Source: Microcoleus sp. FACHB-1515 (GTDB lineage: Bacteria > Cyanobacteriota > Cyanobacteriia > Elainellales > Elainellaceae). From it: a DNA stretch of 64,000 nt. The stretch covers positions 1 through 64,000 of the forward strand of contig NZ_JACJPO010000008.1 in NCBI RefSeq assembly GCF_014696105.1, written 5' to 3'. Position numbers and translations under genes: made by a program. Below the pieces are notes generated by a model that was given only the letters and a program-made list of their open reading frames with translations, was not told the origin of the DNA and made no database searches. Positions 1 through 6,489 of this stretch are shown here, piece after piece; the first letter of the stretch is position 1; the number at the start of each line of letters is the position of its first letter.

Positions 1-154
1 CGCAATGGCGATCGACACGGCTGTAGGTGTAGTCGTCTGCTCCGGCTGGCGGAATCGGGCTGATGGCATCGGCTGCGATGATCGCGCTGGCAACGGTGCA
101 AACGGCGATCGATCGCAGAATTGCCGGATTATCCGGCTTCAGAATTTGGTTCAC
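1..154 (-). CDS. Partial small exported or membrane-anchored protein (C-terminus outside window)
   Basis: The reading frame starts at a GTG (154) preceded by AGGAG nine bases upstream, a strong Shine-Dalgarno that decides the start. The visible 51 residues begin MNQILKPDNPAILRS, continue with an Ala/Ile-rich hydrophobic stretch (about residues 15-29) and end TYSRVDRHC at the window edge. The hydrophobic stretch could be a signal peptide or membrane anchor. It is the last visible gene of the minus-strand series running from the XRE regulator. No family is recognised. Confidence 0.5.
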   Translation of the reverse strand, partial: MNQILKPDNPAILRSIAVCTVASAIIAADAISPIPPAGADDYTYSRVDRHC

Positions 155-224
155 TTGAAGTAGCTCCTGTAGTGGAGTCACGGCTAGAGGTGTCCCTGCA
201 AGTTCCCCTCTAGCCGTAACGGGT

Positions 225-800
225 TTAGTAATCGCTGAGTTGACGCAGTTGATTGAGCGTGCGGGTTTTGGACTCTAGCTCAATCTCGAATTCATCCAGC
301 GCGGCGTTGATGCCTCGCTGCTCAGCGATTTCGCGACGCGACTGGCTGAGGTTGCCTTCAGCCGATCGATTTTGCTCAATCAGTTTGAGCAGTCGCGCTT
401 TTCGCTCTTCCCCGCGTTGGGTCAGAGTCGAAACTTGGACGCTTGCCAGTGCAAGCGTTCCGCCCACTTCGGGCGGCAAAACTTCGGCTTCAATCACGCC
501 CGCAGACTGCCACTCTTGGGAGTAGCGAGCTTTGGCGGATTCAACCCAGCTTATGGGTGCCATACCGTCGCGCTTGACGTGCTGTGCATAGTCGGCAAAC
601 AGCGATCGCGCCAATTCGGTGTAGCCATGCTCTGTCTTCAGCAGTGGTTCTGGGGCAACTTTGGCAACCCAGGGATACCAACGGGTGCGAATTGTTACCT
701 CTTTGGCGAGGTCTTCGTGCTCAGCGGCGATCGCTTGTGCGGTATATGTGCGGGCTTGTGCGCTCGATGTGCGCTCGATGTGCGCTTGGATGTGCTGCAT
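225..800 (-). CDS. Hypothetical protein of the integrative element, coiled-coil C-terminus
   Basis: 191 residues. The ATG at 800 follows GGAG at a spacing of eight. The first 20 residues (MQHIQAHIERTSSAQA...) are encoded by the TGTGCG repeat array, so this segment may reflect a DNA site more than protein function. Residues about 40-110 include Trp-rich WYPWVAKV and WVESAKARYSQEW. Residues about 125-190 are charged and helical (EERKARLLKLIEQNR, ELESKTRTLNQLRQL), probably a coiled coil. No domain is recognised. It belongs to the minus-strand cluster downstream of the XRE regulator and is most likely element-specific. Confidence 0.65.
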   Translation of the reverse strand: MQHIQAHIERTSSAQARTYTAQAIAAEHEDLAKEVTIRTRWYPWVAKVAPEPLLKTEHGYTELARSLFADYAQHVKRDGMAPISWVESAKARYSQEWQSAGVIEAEVLPPEVGGTLALASVQVSTLTQRGEERKARLLKLIEQNRSAEGNLSQSRREIAEQRGINAALDEFEIELESKTRTLNQLRQLSDY

Positions 801-907
801 TTGTGCGTCTCCGGTTTGTGAATTGGCTCAAACTCAGTCTGTGCAAGTGTGCGGACTTGTGCGTAGTCTGTGCGGACACTGTGCGATCGATGTGCGGTTC
901 GTGTGCG
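736..907. repeat. Helically phased TGTGCG repeat array
   Basis: Twelve exact TGTGCG hexamers start at 736, 747, 757, 768, 779, 802, 848, 858, 869, 880, 891 and 902, plus near-matches at 791 (TGTGCT) and 840 (TGTGCA). Within two clusters (736-807 and 848-907) the spacing is 10-12 bp, one DNA helical turn, so all sites face the same side of the helix. The first cluster lies in the 5' end of the 191-aa gene and the second in the intergenic region. The period is not a multiple of three, so codon repetition does not explain it. It may be an iteron-like or centromere-like protein binding array. Confidence 0.8.
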
Positions 908-908
908 G

Positions 909-1130
909 TTAGCGATCGCCTCGCAAATTCTCAACCATTGCAACAACCTCGTTGCGATGCTCTCGCACCTTCTTAAGAGCAGTTCGAGATAGTGAATAGG
1001 CATCCGCAGTTTCAACGACGGCAGAATGCAGAGCATTCACAGTTTGGTTGAGTTCCGCGACGATCGCATCAATGGCCTCAATCATCTGATTGACGCTGCG
1101 ATCGACTCCTTCTGGTGGATTCGTGGTCAT
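909..1130 (-). CDS. Small hypothetical helical protein of the integrative element
   Basis: 73 residues from ATG 1130; AAGGAG lies twelve bases upstream. The sequence is almost entirely amphipathic helix with regular Ile/Val/Leu/Ala spacing (NQMIEAIDAIVAELNQTV, ALKKVREHRNEVVAMVENL), so a helical-bundle or coiled-coil oligomer is likely. It has no cysteines, signal peptide or membrane segment. It sits between the XRE regulator and the 191-aa gene on the same strand; the gap downstream holds half of the TGTGCG array. No family is recognised. Confidence 0.6.
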   Translation of the reverse strand: MTTNPPEGVDRSVNQMIEAIDAIVAELNQTVNALHSAVVETADAYSLSRTALKKVREHRNEVVAMVENLRGDR

Positions 1131-1200
1131 GATGGACGGCAGCTCCTTCCTAACGGAGATAGGGATGGGGTTAGCGACTGGCGATCAGGGGGATAGATCG

Positions 1201-1497
1201 TCAGTTGCGATCAGCGGGGTCGCTGGAATGAAATTTACTCAAGTCGTCCGGCAAGTCTGCGATATCCATACCAATTGACTTAAGTTCGCGCTGAAGGGCT
1301 TTTGCTTGAGGCACGGTCAGAGTTGTAGGAGTAACGCCACGTTCCCACCTGCTGATGGTCACAACCGTTACTCCTAGCCTTCTAGCTAGGTCTTCCTGCG
1401 AAATACCTCCTAACAGATCTCGAAGTGTTGCCAAGGGGGACTTTCCCTCCTCGAATTGAAACTTGCTTGAATCTACCATATCATAATGACTAGTCAC
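1201..1497 (-). CDS. XRE-family helix-turn-helix repressor
   Basis: 98 residues. A typical XRE/Cro-CI helix-turn-helix lies at about residues 30-55 (QEDLARRLGVTV, then TISRWERG). The GTG start at 1497 overlaps a palindromic operator; an ATG at 1479 (MVDSSKF) is an equally plausible start and would leave the operator entirely upstream. Neither has a good Shine-Dalgarno. The gene is divergent from the plus-strand module that includes the primase-helicase, the position of the master repressor in phage satellites and temperate phages. I infer it represses itself and the divergent transcript by binding the twin palindromes at 1487-1512. Confidence 0.85.
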   Translation of the reverse strand: MTSHYDMVDSSKFQFEEGKSPLATLRDLLGGISQEDLARRLGVTVVTISRWERGVTPTTLTVPQAKALQRELKSIGMDIADLPDDLSKFHSSDPADRN

Positions 1498-1512
1498 CGT
1501 GATATGTCACGG
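1487..1512. promoter_or_regulatory. Twin palindromic operator between divergent transcripts
   Basis: Two abutting dyads: TGACTAGTCA (1487-1496, perfect 10-bp palindrome) and CCGTGATATGTCACGG (1497-1512, 6-bp arms CCGTGA/TCACGG). Both contain GTCA/TGAC half-sites. The position, at the start of the XRE gene and upstream of the plus-strand transcript, is that expected of its operator. Occupancy by the XRE protein is inferred. Confidence 0.6.
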
Positions 1513-1731
1513 AGATAAACAACGGGGCAAGTCGGCTCTGATGTCGTGGTCGGAATTCCGGCTTGCATTCCCCAATTCTCTGCTGAGCAGGGAAGACACA
1601 CTTTTCCCACATCGCTGGGAATCTCACAACCGCAAACCAACGGGCTGTCAAGCCGCAGGAGGGAAAGATGCTGAAGAGAAATTGAAACCAATAGAAAAGG
1701 CCACCAGCACGATGCCGCTGGTGGCCTTTTT
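1513..1731 (+). ncRNA. Candidate leader RNA or small RNA ending in a strong terminator
   Basis: Between the operator and the 148-aa gene lies about 220 bases closed by a strong intrinsic terminator 44 bases before the next start codon. Any plus-strand transcript from the divergent promoter would either stop here as a ~200-nt RNA or need antitermination to reach the replication genes. An open frame crosses the region (1499-1735), but it reads through the terminator stem and has no Shine-Dalgarno, so I treat the region as noncoding. Confidence 0.35.
1695..1731 (+). terminator. Strong intrinsic terminator upstream of the replication module
   Basis: Perfect 14-bp stem AAAAGGCCACCAGC / GCTGGTGGCCTTTT with an eight-base loop and a following T-run. 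The A/T symmetry means it can work in both directions. Confidence 0.85.
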
Positions 1732-1774
1732 GTGAGTTTGCGCTTCACCAAACCTAATCCAAGGATTCTAAACC

Positions 1775-2221
1775 ATGAGCACCTTCATTCGATTCGAGAA
1801 TAGGCTGATCAACCTCGCAGAAGTGTCCCACGTCCGGCTGGACGAATCACCTCGGCAAATTTGGGTCTGCTTTCCCTGTGGCGATGTCATTCAAGTTGAA
1901 GGCGATCGCGCTGAGCAACTGTGGAACGTGCTGCAACAGCACGCCACTGGAGCGATTGACGAAATCAGCATCATGGCCTCGCTCGATCGCGCACAAATGC
2001 TCGACACGATTGGAACTCAAATGAACGCGCTGCAATTGGCGGCAGAGGTGATCGTTGCTGCCGGAGCCAAGGTTGGCGACTGCGGCAGTCTCGACATCAG
2101 CACGCTGGTGGCCTACCTGCTCAGGGAAGGCAAACAGCGATACGAGAACGATGACCTTGAAACGGTCGAAGCAAATATCGATCGCCTCACGGATGCTTGG
2201 GAGGCTGCGACTCGTGATTAA
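1775..2221 (+). CDS. Hypothetical protein of the integrative element
   Basis: 148 residues from ATG 1775, with AAGGA nine bases upstream. The N-terminal ~55 residues (FENRLINLAEVSHVRLDE, then IWVCFPCGDVIQVEGDRAEQLW) read like a small beta-rich PH-like fold similar to short proteins that begin with an expression-of-a-residue-and-its-neighbours pattern in phages; this is only an impression. Residues 70-148 are helical and acidic. Its 3' end overlaps the start of the zinc-ribbon gene, so the two are translationally coupled. It is the first gene after the terminator at 1695-1731. Function unknown. Confidence 0.65.
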   Translation: MSTFIRFENRLINLAEVSHVRLDESPRQIWVCFPCGDVIQVEGDRAEQLWNVLQQHATGAIDEISIMASLDRAQMLDTIGTQMNALQLAAEVIVAAGAKVGDCGSLDISTLVAYLLREGKQRYENDDLETVEANIDRLTDAWEAATRD

Positions 2222-2357
2222 ACAGCGTCACCGTCCGGCCATCTCAGTCATCACCGAGCCACGCATCGTCATCTGTGAAAGCTGCGCTCAGCCTCGACTA
2301 GCAAGCCTCCGTCGTTGCTCAGCCTGTTCACTGCTCAGGCGCAACTACACTCGATAA
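2214..2357 (+). CDS. 47-residue zinc-ribbon microprotein
   Basis: Starts at a GTG (2214) inside the end of the preceding gene, preceded by GGAGG nine bases upstream. The product has two CxxC knuckles, CESC and CSAC, separated by twelve residues (AQPRLASLRRCS between them), the pattern of a zinc ribbon, and a basic C-terminus (LLRRNYTR). The stop is followed at once by an intrinsic terminator, so the two genes 1775-2357 form one transcription unit. It probably binds nucleic acid or a replication or transcription protein; this is inferred from the fold alone. Confidence 0.7.
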   Translation: MIKQRHRPAISVITEPRIVICESCAQPRLASLRRCSACSLLRRNYTR

Positions 2358-2360
2358 CCC

Positions 2361-2404
2361 AAAAGCCCGATCGCGACATTCTCAGGCGTGCGATCGGGCT
2401 TTTT
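2361..2404 (+). terminator. Intrinsic terminator after the zinc-ribbon gene
   Basis: Stem AAAAGCCCGATCGC / GCGATCGGGCTTTT with a 15-base loop and T-run, four bases after the zinc-ribbon stop codon. Confidence 0.85.
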
Positions 2405-2457
2405 CGTGTCAGTTGCCTCCACTGAGGCAGCCCAATTATAGATTTGGAGCGTTCCTG

Positions 2458-4848
2458 ATGAACTTCGACATCAAAAACTACATCGAATTTAATTCTAAGG
2501 GTAGGGGTGCTTGTCCCTGCTGTGCAGTCGATGGGAAAGCGAAAAACACGAATCTCTCTGTTCAAGAGAATGGGGCCTACAAGTGTTTTCGCGGTTGTTC
2601 CCCTGCTGATATTCGTGCTGCGTTGGGCACTCCCAAGCCTCAGCAAATTCCCGCTGCGCTGGCCGCGCCTTCCCCGGCTGCGAAATCTCTGACCATTTCA
2701 CCGCAGAAAATGCTGGCCTCCCATCAGGAATTGATGAAGTCGAACGGGCCAGCGAAGCAGTGGCTCCACCAGCGCGGCATTACGGACGAGATTATTGCCC
2801 GCTATCAGTTGGGCTTTGCCCGATCGAAAGTGGGCGATCGCCATCTGCCCAGCATCGCGATTCCCCTACCTGCGAATGACGACGGTACTGCCTATCACCA
2901 GAAGAAACGAGTCGCGCCCTGGCTCAGCGAGTCCGACCGTCCGCGCGACTATCGCGCTTGGTCACAAGCTGGCATTCCCGCGCGGGTCTGGTTCACTTGG
3001 CGTCCGGTTGAAGCAGAGCAGACCTTCCTCTGCGAAGGGGAATGGGATGCAATGCTGCTGGGTTGGCAGATGCGACACGCCGATCTACCGATCGCCGTCG
3101 CTTGCTTCACCTGCGGATGTGGCACAGTTCCGCCACTGGAGCAACTCGACAAGCTACCGGGAACGGTCAGCATCTTTTACGATCGCAACGACAAGCCCGA
3201 CAAGCACGGCAAGATTCCCGGTGAAGAGGGTGCCAAAAAAGTCGCAGAGGCATTGGGCGATCGCGCTCGCATCGCTGCCGTCCCCATGCCCGACAACTGC
3301 CAGAGTCACGGTTGGGACATCTCAGACGCGCTCAATGGCGGCTTCACCCTGCAAGACATCATTCACGCAGCCAACAGCGCTACAATCGCCGTCAAACCGC
3401 TTCAGAAGCCCAACAAGCTGCGCGATCGACTGAAGTGGAATGATGAATTACTAGATTCGGCTCCCGACTACACCGAATGGCTCGTCCCCGACTTATTGAC
3501 GGCGGACGAGCTTTTCTTGTTGGCAGCAGGCCCCAGAGCAGGTAAATCGCTGATGGCGATGACGCTGGCCCGCGCCGTTGCTGCTGGCGATACGTTTCTC
3601 GATCGACCTGTGACGCAGGGCACAGTCATGTATGTCCGCTGCGAAGACGGGGAAGCGAAGACGAAAGAGCGGGAACTAGCTCAAGGTTGGACTCGTGGCC
3701 TCCCCGTCGCGTGGTTCGACAAGTTCAAACTCTCCGAGATTGACCAGCTTCGAGAACTCGCCAAAGAACTCGATCCACGCCTAATCGTTCTCGACACCCT
3801 GAGCAGAATTCGCGACGGCAGTATTTCTGAATCGTCTGCTGAAATGAGTCAAGCGCTGGAGCCACTGCAAGAACTCGCGCAGGAAATCGGCTGCTGCGTC
3901 CTGCTGGTGCACCATACCAACAAAGTCTCAGCAGAAAATGCTGGGACGATCGACGTGTTCGACACGATTCGCGGCTCTAGTTCGATTCGCGCCGTGTGTC
4001 GTGGCTCGCTGATCATTGCCGCTGGCGAACGCAACTTCCGCCTCTGTGTGGAAAACGGTTGGGGGAAACATGACCTCAGCATTCTGCTCGATGCCAACAC
4101 GCTCACGTGGCGACTGCTCGGCCAGTGGCAGCCAGTGATCGTAGGTGATCAGAAAGAGCGAGTTGTTGAATATCTCAAGCAAGTTCAACGGTCATCACTC
4201 GATGACATTCACATTGCGACACAAATCCCTAAAAAGTCGCTCTATGAAGTTTTGGCGAGGCTGCAAACCGTTGATGCTGCTGACGATCGCGTCATCAAAG
4301 AAGGGACGCGGCGTAATTATACCTACCGTCTTGCGCTATTCAACACTATTCAACTGTTGAATACGCTGTTGAATAGCGCAAATCCAGACTCAGACAGCGA
4401 TACAGGCCACTATTCAACAAAAAATGATTTTTCCCTTAATACCCCAAAGGTGATCAGTGATCACATTGGCACATGTGACAGTTTGATCACCTTTGATCCC
4501 TTGCCAGAAAGAGAAATTGTTGAATATAGCCACGAACAAGCCTCAAACGCAGACACAGCAAGCATTTCGGCTTTTCAACAACAATTCAACTCTATTCAAC
4601 AAGAATCTCAGAACGCAGACACAGCAAGCCTTCCGCCTATTCAACAAAAGAACCAGGGTGATCACTCCGCTATTCAACAGGGTGATTGCGTTGAAATTCG
4701 ATCTGGCCAGTTCTGGGGAAAACTCGTCACGGTCGAATCGGTTGAAGGTGATTTGGTGAGGGTGAAAGGCGAGGGATGGCATATCACTCGCACGTATGCG
4801 ATCGCGCAGGTGAAGTTCGTGAGCAGGGGAGGCGATCGCGATGGTTAA
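2458..4848 (+). CDS. Primase-helicase replication protein (zinc finger, Toprim, RecA-like ATPase)
   Basis: 796 residues from ATG 2458, chosen because GGAG lies eight bases upstream; a TTG 45 bases earlier has no such site. N-terminal zinc-binding segment CPCC at residues 19-22 with CFRGC near 43-47 is typical of DnaG-like primases. A Toprim-type motif CEGEWDAMLL is near residue 191 and FYDRNDK near 240. A RecA-like ATPase follows: Walker A AAGPRAGKS (about 355), Walker B LIVLDTLSR (about 441) and CVLLVHHTNK (about 480), as in RepA/DnaB-like hexameric helicases. This is the replication protein of phage satellites and small plasmids. The C-terminal third is low-complexity (NADTAS repeats, Gln-rich) because the DNA there carries the TATTCAAC array. 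An 8-base overlap couples it to the next gene. Confidence 0.85.
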   Translation: MNFDIKNYIEFNSKGRGACPCCAVDGKAKNTNLSVQENGAYKCFRGCSPADIRAALGTPKPQQIPAALAAPSPAAKSLTISPQKMLASHQELMKSNGPAKQWLHQRGITDEIIARYQLGFARSKVGDRHLPSIAIPLPANDDGTAYHQKKRVAPWLSESDRPRDYRAWSQAGIPARVWFTWRPVEAEQTFLCEGEWDAMLLGWQMRHADLPIAVACFTCGCGTVPPLEQLDKLPGTVSIFYDRNDKPDKHGKIPGEEGAKKVAEALGDRARIAAVPMPDNCQSHGWDISDALNGGFTLQDIIHAANSATIAVKPLQKPNKLRDRLKWNDELLDSAPDYTEWLVPDLLTADELFLLAAGPRAGKSLMAMTLARAVAAGDTFLDRPVTQGTVMYVRCEDGEAKTKERELAQGWTRGLPVAWFDKFKLSEIDQLRELAKELDPRLIVLDTLSRIRDGSISESSAEMSQALEPLQELAQEIGCCVLLVHHTNKVSAENAGTIDVFDTIRGSSSIRAVCRGSLIIAAGERNFRLCVENGWGKHDLSILLDANTLTWRLLGQWQPVIVGDQKERVVEYLKQVQRSSLDDIHIATQIPKKSLYEVLARLQTVDAADDRVIKEGTRRNYTYRLALFNTIQLLNTLLNSANPDSDSDTGHYSTKNDFSLNTPKVISDHIGTCDSLITFDPLPEREIVEYSHEQASNADTASISAFQQQFNSIQQESQNADTASLPPIQQKNQGDHSAIQQGDCVEIRSGQFWGKLVTVESVEGDLVRVKGEGWHITRTYAIAQVKFVSRGGDRDG
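4165..4678. repeat. TATTCAAC octamer array with a 45-bp dyad (candidate replication origin)
   Basis: TATTCAAC or its complement occurs ten times: plus orientation at 4337, 4347, 4411, 4593, 4638 and 4671; minus at 4165, 4356, 4368 and 4519. Four copies form a head-to-head dyad at 4334-4378, with outer arms CGCTATTCAACA / TGTTGAATAGCG and inner arms TATTCAAC / GTTGAATA. Plus copies fall in all three codon frames, so the constraint is on DNA, not protein. Iterons inside or next to the replication gene are typical of plasmid and satellite origins. Confidence 0.7.
4445..4495. repeat. 12-bp perfect inverted repeat inside the candidate origin
   Basis: CAAAGGTGATCA (4445-4456) and TGATCACCTTTG (4484-4495) flank a 27-base centre. 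GGTGATCA recurs at 4657-4664. The repeat lies among the TATTCAAC iterons and could be a second protein binding site or strand-opening structure. Confidence 0.65.
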
Positions 4849-5059
4849 GAAAATCAGCAGCGCTTGGGTTGCCAGCGGTGAAGTCTGCAAATCCCTCGGC
4901 TTCAAACCAAAGCATCTCTGGAAGCTGCGTGACGACGGTTCGCTGAGGGAAGGGACGCACTGGAGAAATATCGCCAGTCCTCACGCAGCAAGGCCTACTT
5001 ACCGCTGGCATCTCGATCGCATCCGCAAACTACTCGAAACCCGGAAGGAGGAACGGTAA
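4841..5059 (+). CDS. Xis-like small DNA-binding protein
   Basis: 72 basic residues from ATG 4841, overlapping the end of the primase-helicase gene by eight bases, with GGAGGCGATCGCG upstream as Shine-Dalgarno. The body (SAWVASGEVCKSLGFKP, LWKLRDDG, then TYRWHLDRIRKLL) resembles winged-helix MerR/excisionase-type proteins in which a short helix-turn-helix is followed by a beta hairpin and a C-terminal helix ending in Arg/Lys. It lies tail-to-tail with the integrase gene, three bases apart. The most likely role is recombination directionality factor; a replication accessory protein is the alternative. Confidence 0.55.
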   Translation: MVKKISSAWVASGEVCKSLGFKPKHLWKLRDDGSLREGTHWRNIASPHAARPTYRWHLDRIRKLLETRKEER

Positions 5060-5061
5060 CT

Positions 5062-6156
5062 TCAACGGGGTGGAAGCGGGCGATCGCCTCGGTTCATCAT
5101 CACCTCATAGGCCCGCTGGTGAACCTCTTCACTAATCCATCGGTGATAGGTTTGCGTGTGAACGCCGATCGAGTGGCCCATCTGCTGAGCGGCCAGCTCG
5201 ATCGGCATTCCAAACTCCAGCGATCGGATGGCCCAACCATGCCGCAGATTGTAGGGAGGAAACGGAACGCCATAGCGCTTAAAAGCGTGAGTAATTCGAT
5301 TGCCTAAATCAGAATTATTTTTGCCTGAGCAATTTGGAATGAGTACCTTTTCGAGTTCCCAAACCTCTGCCCACTCTGGGTAGAGCGGATAGACACGATG
5401 AAAATTTGTTTTGGTGCCATCTAACACCATCAGCACGGGGAACTTAGAGAAATCAAGGTGAAAAACCTCATGATTCCTCAGTCCGTAGGTTGCCATCATG
5501 CCGAATACCCAGCGCCATGCCGCATTGGGAATGCGATCGAACCACTGTGCAATCAAGCGATCGGAAGGAATATCTCTTACCTCAGTCGAAGCGGCTGAAT
5601 AACTTCCACGCAGCGGCTTGAAATTCGCGTCTAGGCTCGCAAAGTCAGCCAATCGTGAGCAAACATCTACAAATCGCCTCCGCGTCCGGCTGTCGGCTTC
5701 TGTCGAGTCAATTGCTGACCTCAGCAGTTCAACCGTCAGCGGTTGCTCACTCGGCAGCGTTTTGAAGACTTTCAGATAGTCATCCTTCCAAGTCGTCTCA
5801 CTCTGCGGCGATCGCCGTCTTCGAGTGAAGTAGTCCGCCTCAAAACGTGTGATCCAATAAGCAACAGTCTGTATGTTATTTTCAACCTCACTTTTGACAT
5901 ACACGCTCCAATCGAACTCGCCACAGTCCAGCAGCGCTCCAACTTTCCGTGCTTCCTGCTCGGCCAGCTTCAAGCCAGCAGGATTTGCGTGATAGCCCAG
6001 CGAGATGCGCTGCTGAAAAGCACGAGTGCGATCGCTTCCCGGTCTCGGTGGCAGTGTCGCCCGCAGATAAAGATGATTCCCTTTTTGGGTAATCGTCACG
6101 CCAACATTTGCTGACCGTAGCCGTCCGTTTGCTTGCGCTAATTTTCCCTCAATCAT
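5062..6156 (-). CDS. int: Tyrosine recombinase / phage-type integrase
   Basis: 364 residues from ATG 6156. The open frame extends upstream through repeats, but the sequence MIEGKLAQANGRLRS gives a sensible N-terminal domain. The catalytic domain shows Arg in TYGLRNHEVFH, YNLRH where box II normally reads HxxR, the second histidine in QQMGHS and the nucleophile in TQTYHRW. Box II therefore has Tyr in place of the first His, a variant known from cyanobacterial excision recombinases of the XisA/XisC group. The N-terminal part looks like an arm-binding and SAM-like core-binding pair. It faces the tRNA across a terminator and short direct repeats, which may be its arm-type sites. Confidence 0.92.
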   Translation of the reverse strand: MIEGKLAQANGRLRSANVGVTITQKGNHLYLRATLPPRPGSDRTRAFQQRISLGYHANPAGLKLAEQEARKVGALLDCGEFDWSVYVKSEVENNIQTVAYWITRFEADYFTRRRRSPQSETTWKDDYLKVFKTLPSEQPLTVELLRSAIDSTEADSRTRRRFVDVCSRLADFASLDANFKPLRGSYSAASTEVRDIPSDRLIAQWFDRIPNAAWRWVFGMMATYGLRNHEVFHLDFSKFPVLMVLDGTKTNFHRVYPLYPEWAEVWELEKVLIPNCSGKNNSDLGNRITHAFKRYGVPFPPYNLRHGWAIRSLEFGMPIELAAQQMGHSIGVHTQTYHRWISEEVHQRAYEVMMNRGDRPLPPR

Positions 6157-6160
6157 GCCA

Positions 6161-6230
6161 GTGCCTAAATCGTGCCTAAAAAAGAGTGGAGTATTAGGGA
6201 TGGTTAGGGATGGTTGAGGATGGTTAGGAA
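6161..6230. repeat. Direct repeats between integrase and tRNA (candidate arm-type sites)
   Basis: GTGCCTAAA occurs at 6161-6169 and 6172-6180, 11 bp apart. A 10-bp tandem repeat follows at about 6194-6229 (units TAGGGATGGT, TAGGGATGGT, TGAGGATGGT, then TAGG). They lie between the integrase start and its attachment site, where arm-binding sites are expected. Confidence 0.55.
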
Positions 6231-6236
6231 AAAACA

Positions 6237-6278
6237 AAACTCTCGCAACCCTTGCTGTAATTGGGTTACGAGAGTTTT
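6237..6278 (-). terminator. Intrinsic terminator of the tRNA gene
   Basis: Stem AAAACTCTCG-AACCC / GGGTT-CGAGAGTTTT, with one mismatch and an eleven-base loop. On the minus strand it is followed by TTTTGTTTTTT, so it ends the tRNA transcript before the integrase gene. The stem can also stop plus-strand transcription. Confidence 0.75.
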
Positions 6279-6294
6279 ATAAACGCTGAAAAGA

Positions 6295-6367
6295 TGGCTC
6301 AGGCGAGATTTGAACTTGCGACCTTGGGCTTATGAGTCCCCTGCTCTAACCACTGAGCTACTGAGCC
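6295..6367 (-). tRNA. tRNA with CAU anticodon (elongator Met, or Ile2), integration site
   Basis: 73 nt without encoded CCA. The acceptor stem GGCTCAG/CTGAGCC pairs perfectly, the D-stem GCTC/GAGC is intact, and the anticodon loop is CTCATAA. The T-loop TTCAAAT is normal. Two positions of the anticodon stem (G27-A43 and A31-G39) and one of the T-stem (A51-C63) do not pair. All three involve the 3' half, the part replaced when an element integrates at a tRNA, so the gene may carry element-derived sequence. Met versus lysidine-modified Ile cannot be settled by eye. Confidence 0.88.
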
Positions 6368-6489
6368 ATATCCACTGGCAACGTGGTTTCAGTTAACTAA
6401 TCTAGCACATTACCAGAAGCAATCGCGAACTTCGTTTAAATTTTGTCAGCCGCAAGGTTGCTCGATCGAAGCTTGCGGCTGACGAAAGA

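Larger units (their letters stand above)
1..6295. mobile_element. Right part of an integrative element inserted at a tRNA(CAU) gene
   Basis: A tyrosine integrase (5062-6156) sits directly beyond the 3' end of a tRNA gene (6295-6367), with an Xis-like protein, a primase-helicase carrying a candidate origin, a divergent XRE regulator with a palindromic operator, and several small unknown genes. This is the classic arrangement of elements that integrate at tRNA 3' ends. HIP1 sites are present, so it is adapted to cyanobacteria. No capsid, terminase, tail or conjugation gene is visible in this part, which favours a satellite-like or plasmid-like integrative element over a full prophage. The left boundary and distal att site lie outside the window, so total size and cargo are unknown. 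Confidence 0.75.

Noticed and set aside
1499-1735. 78-aa open frame between operator and terminator
   Set aside because: It has no Shine-Dalgarno and reads through the terminator stem; composition is not protein-like.
2413-2457. Upstream TTG start of the primase-helicase
   Set aside because: No Shine-Dalgarno; the ATG at 2458 has GGAG at correct spacing.
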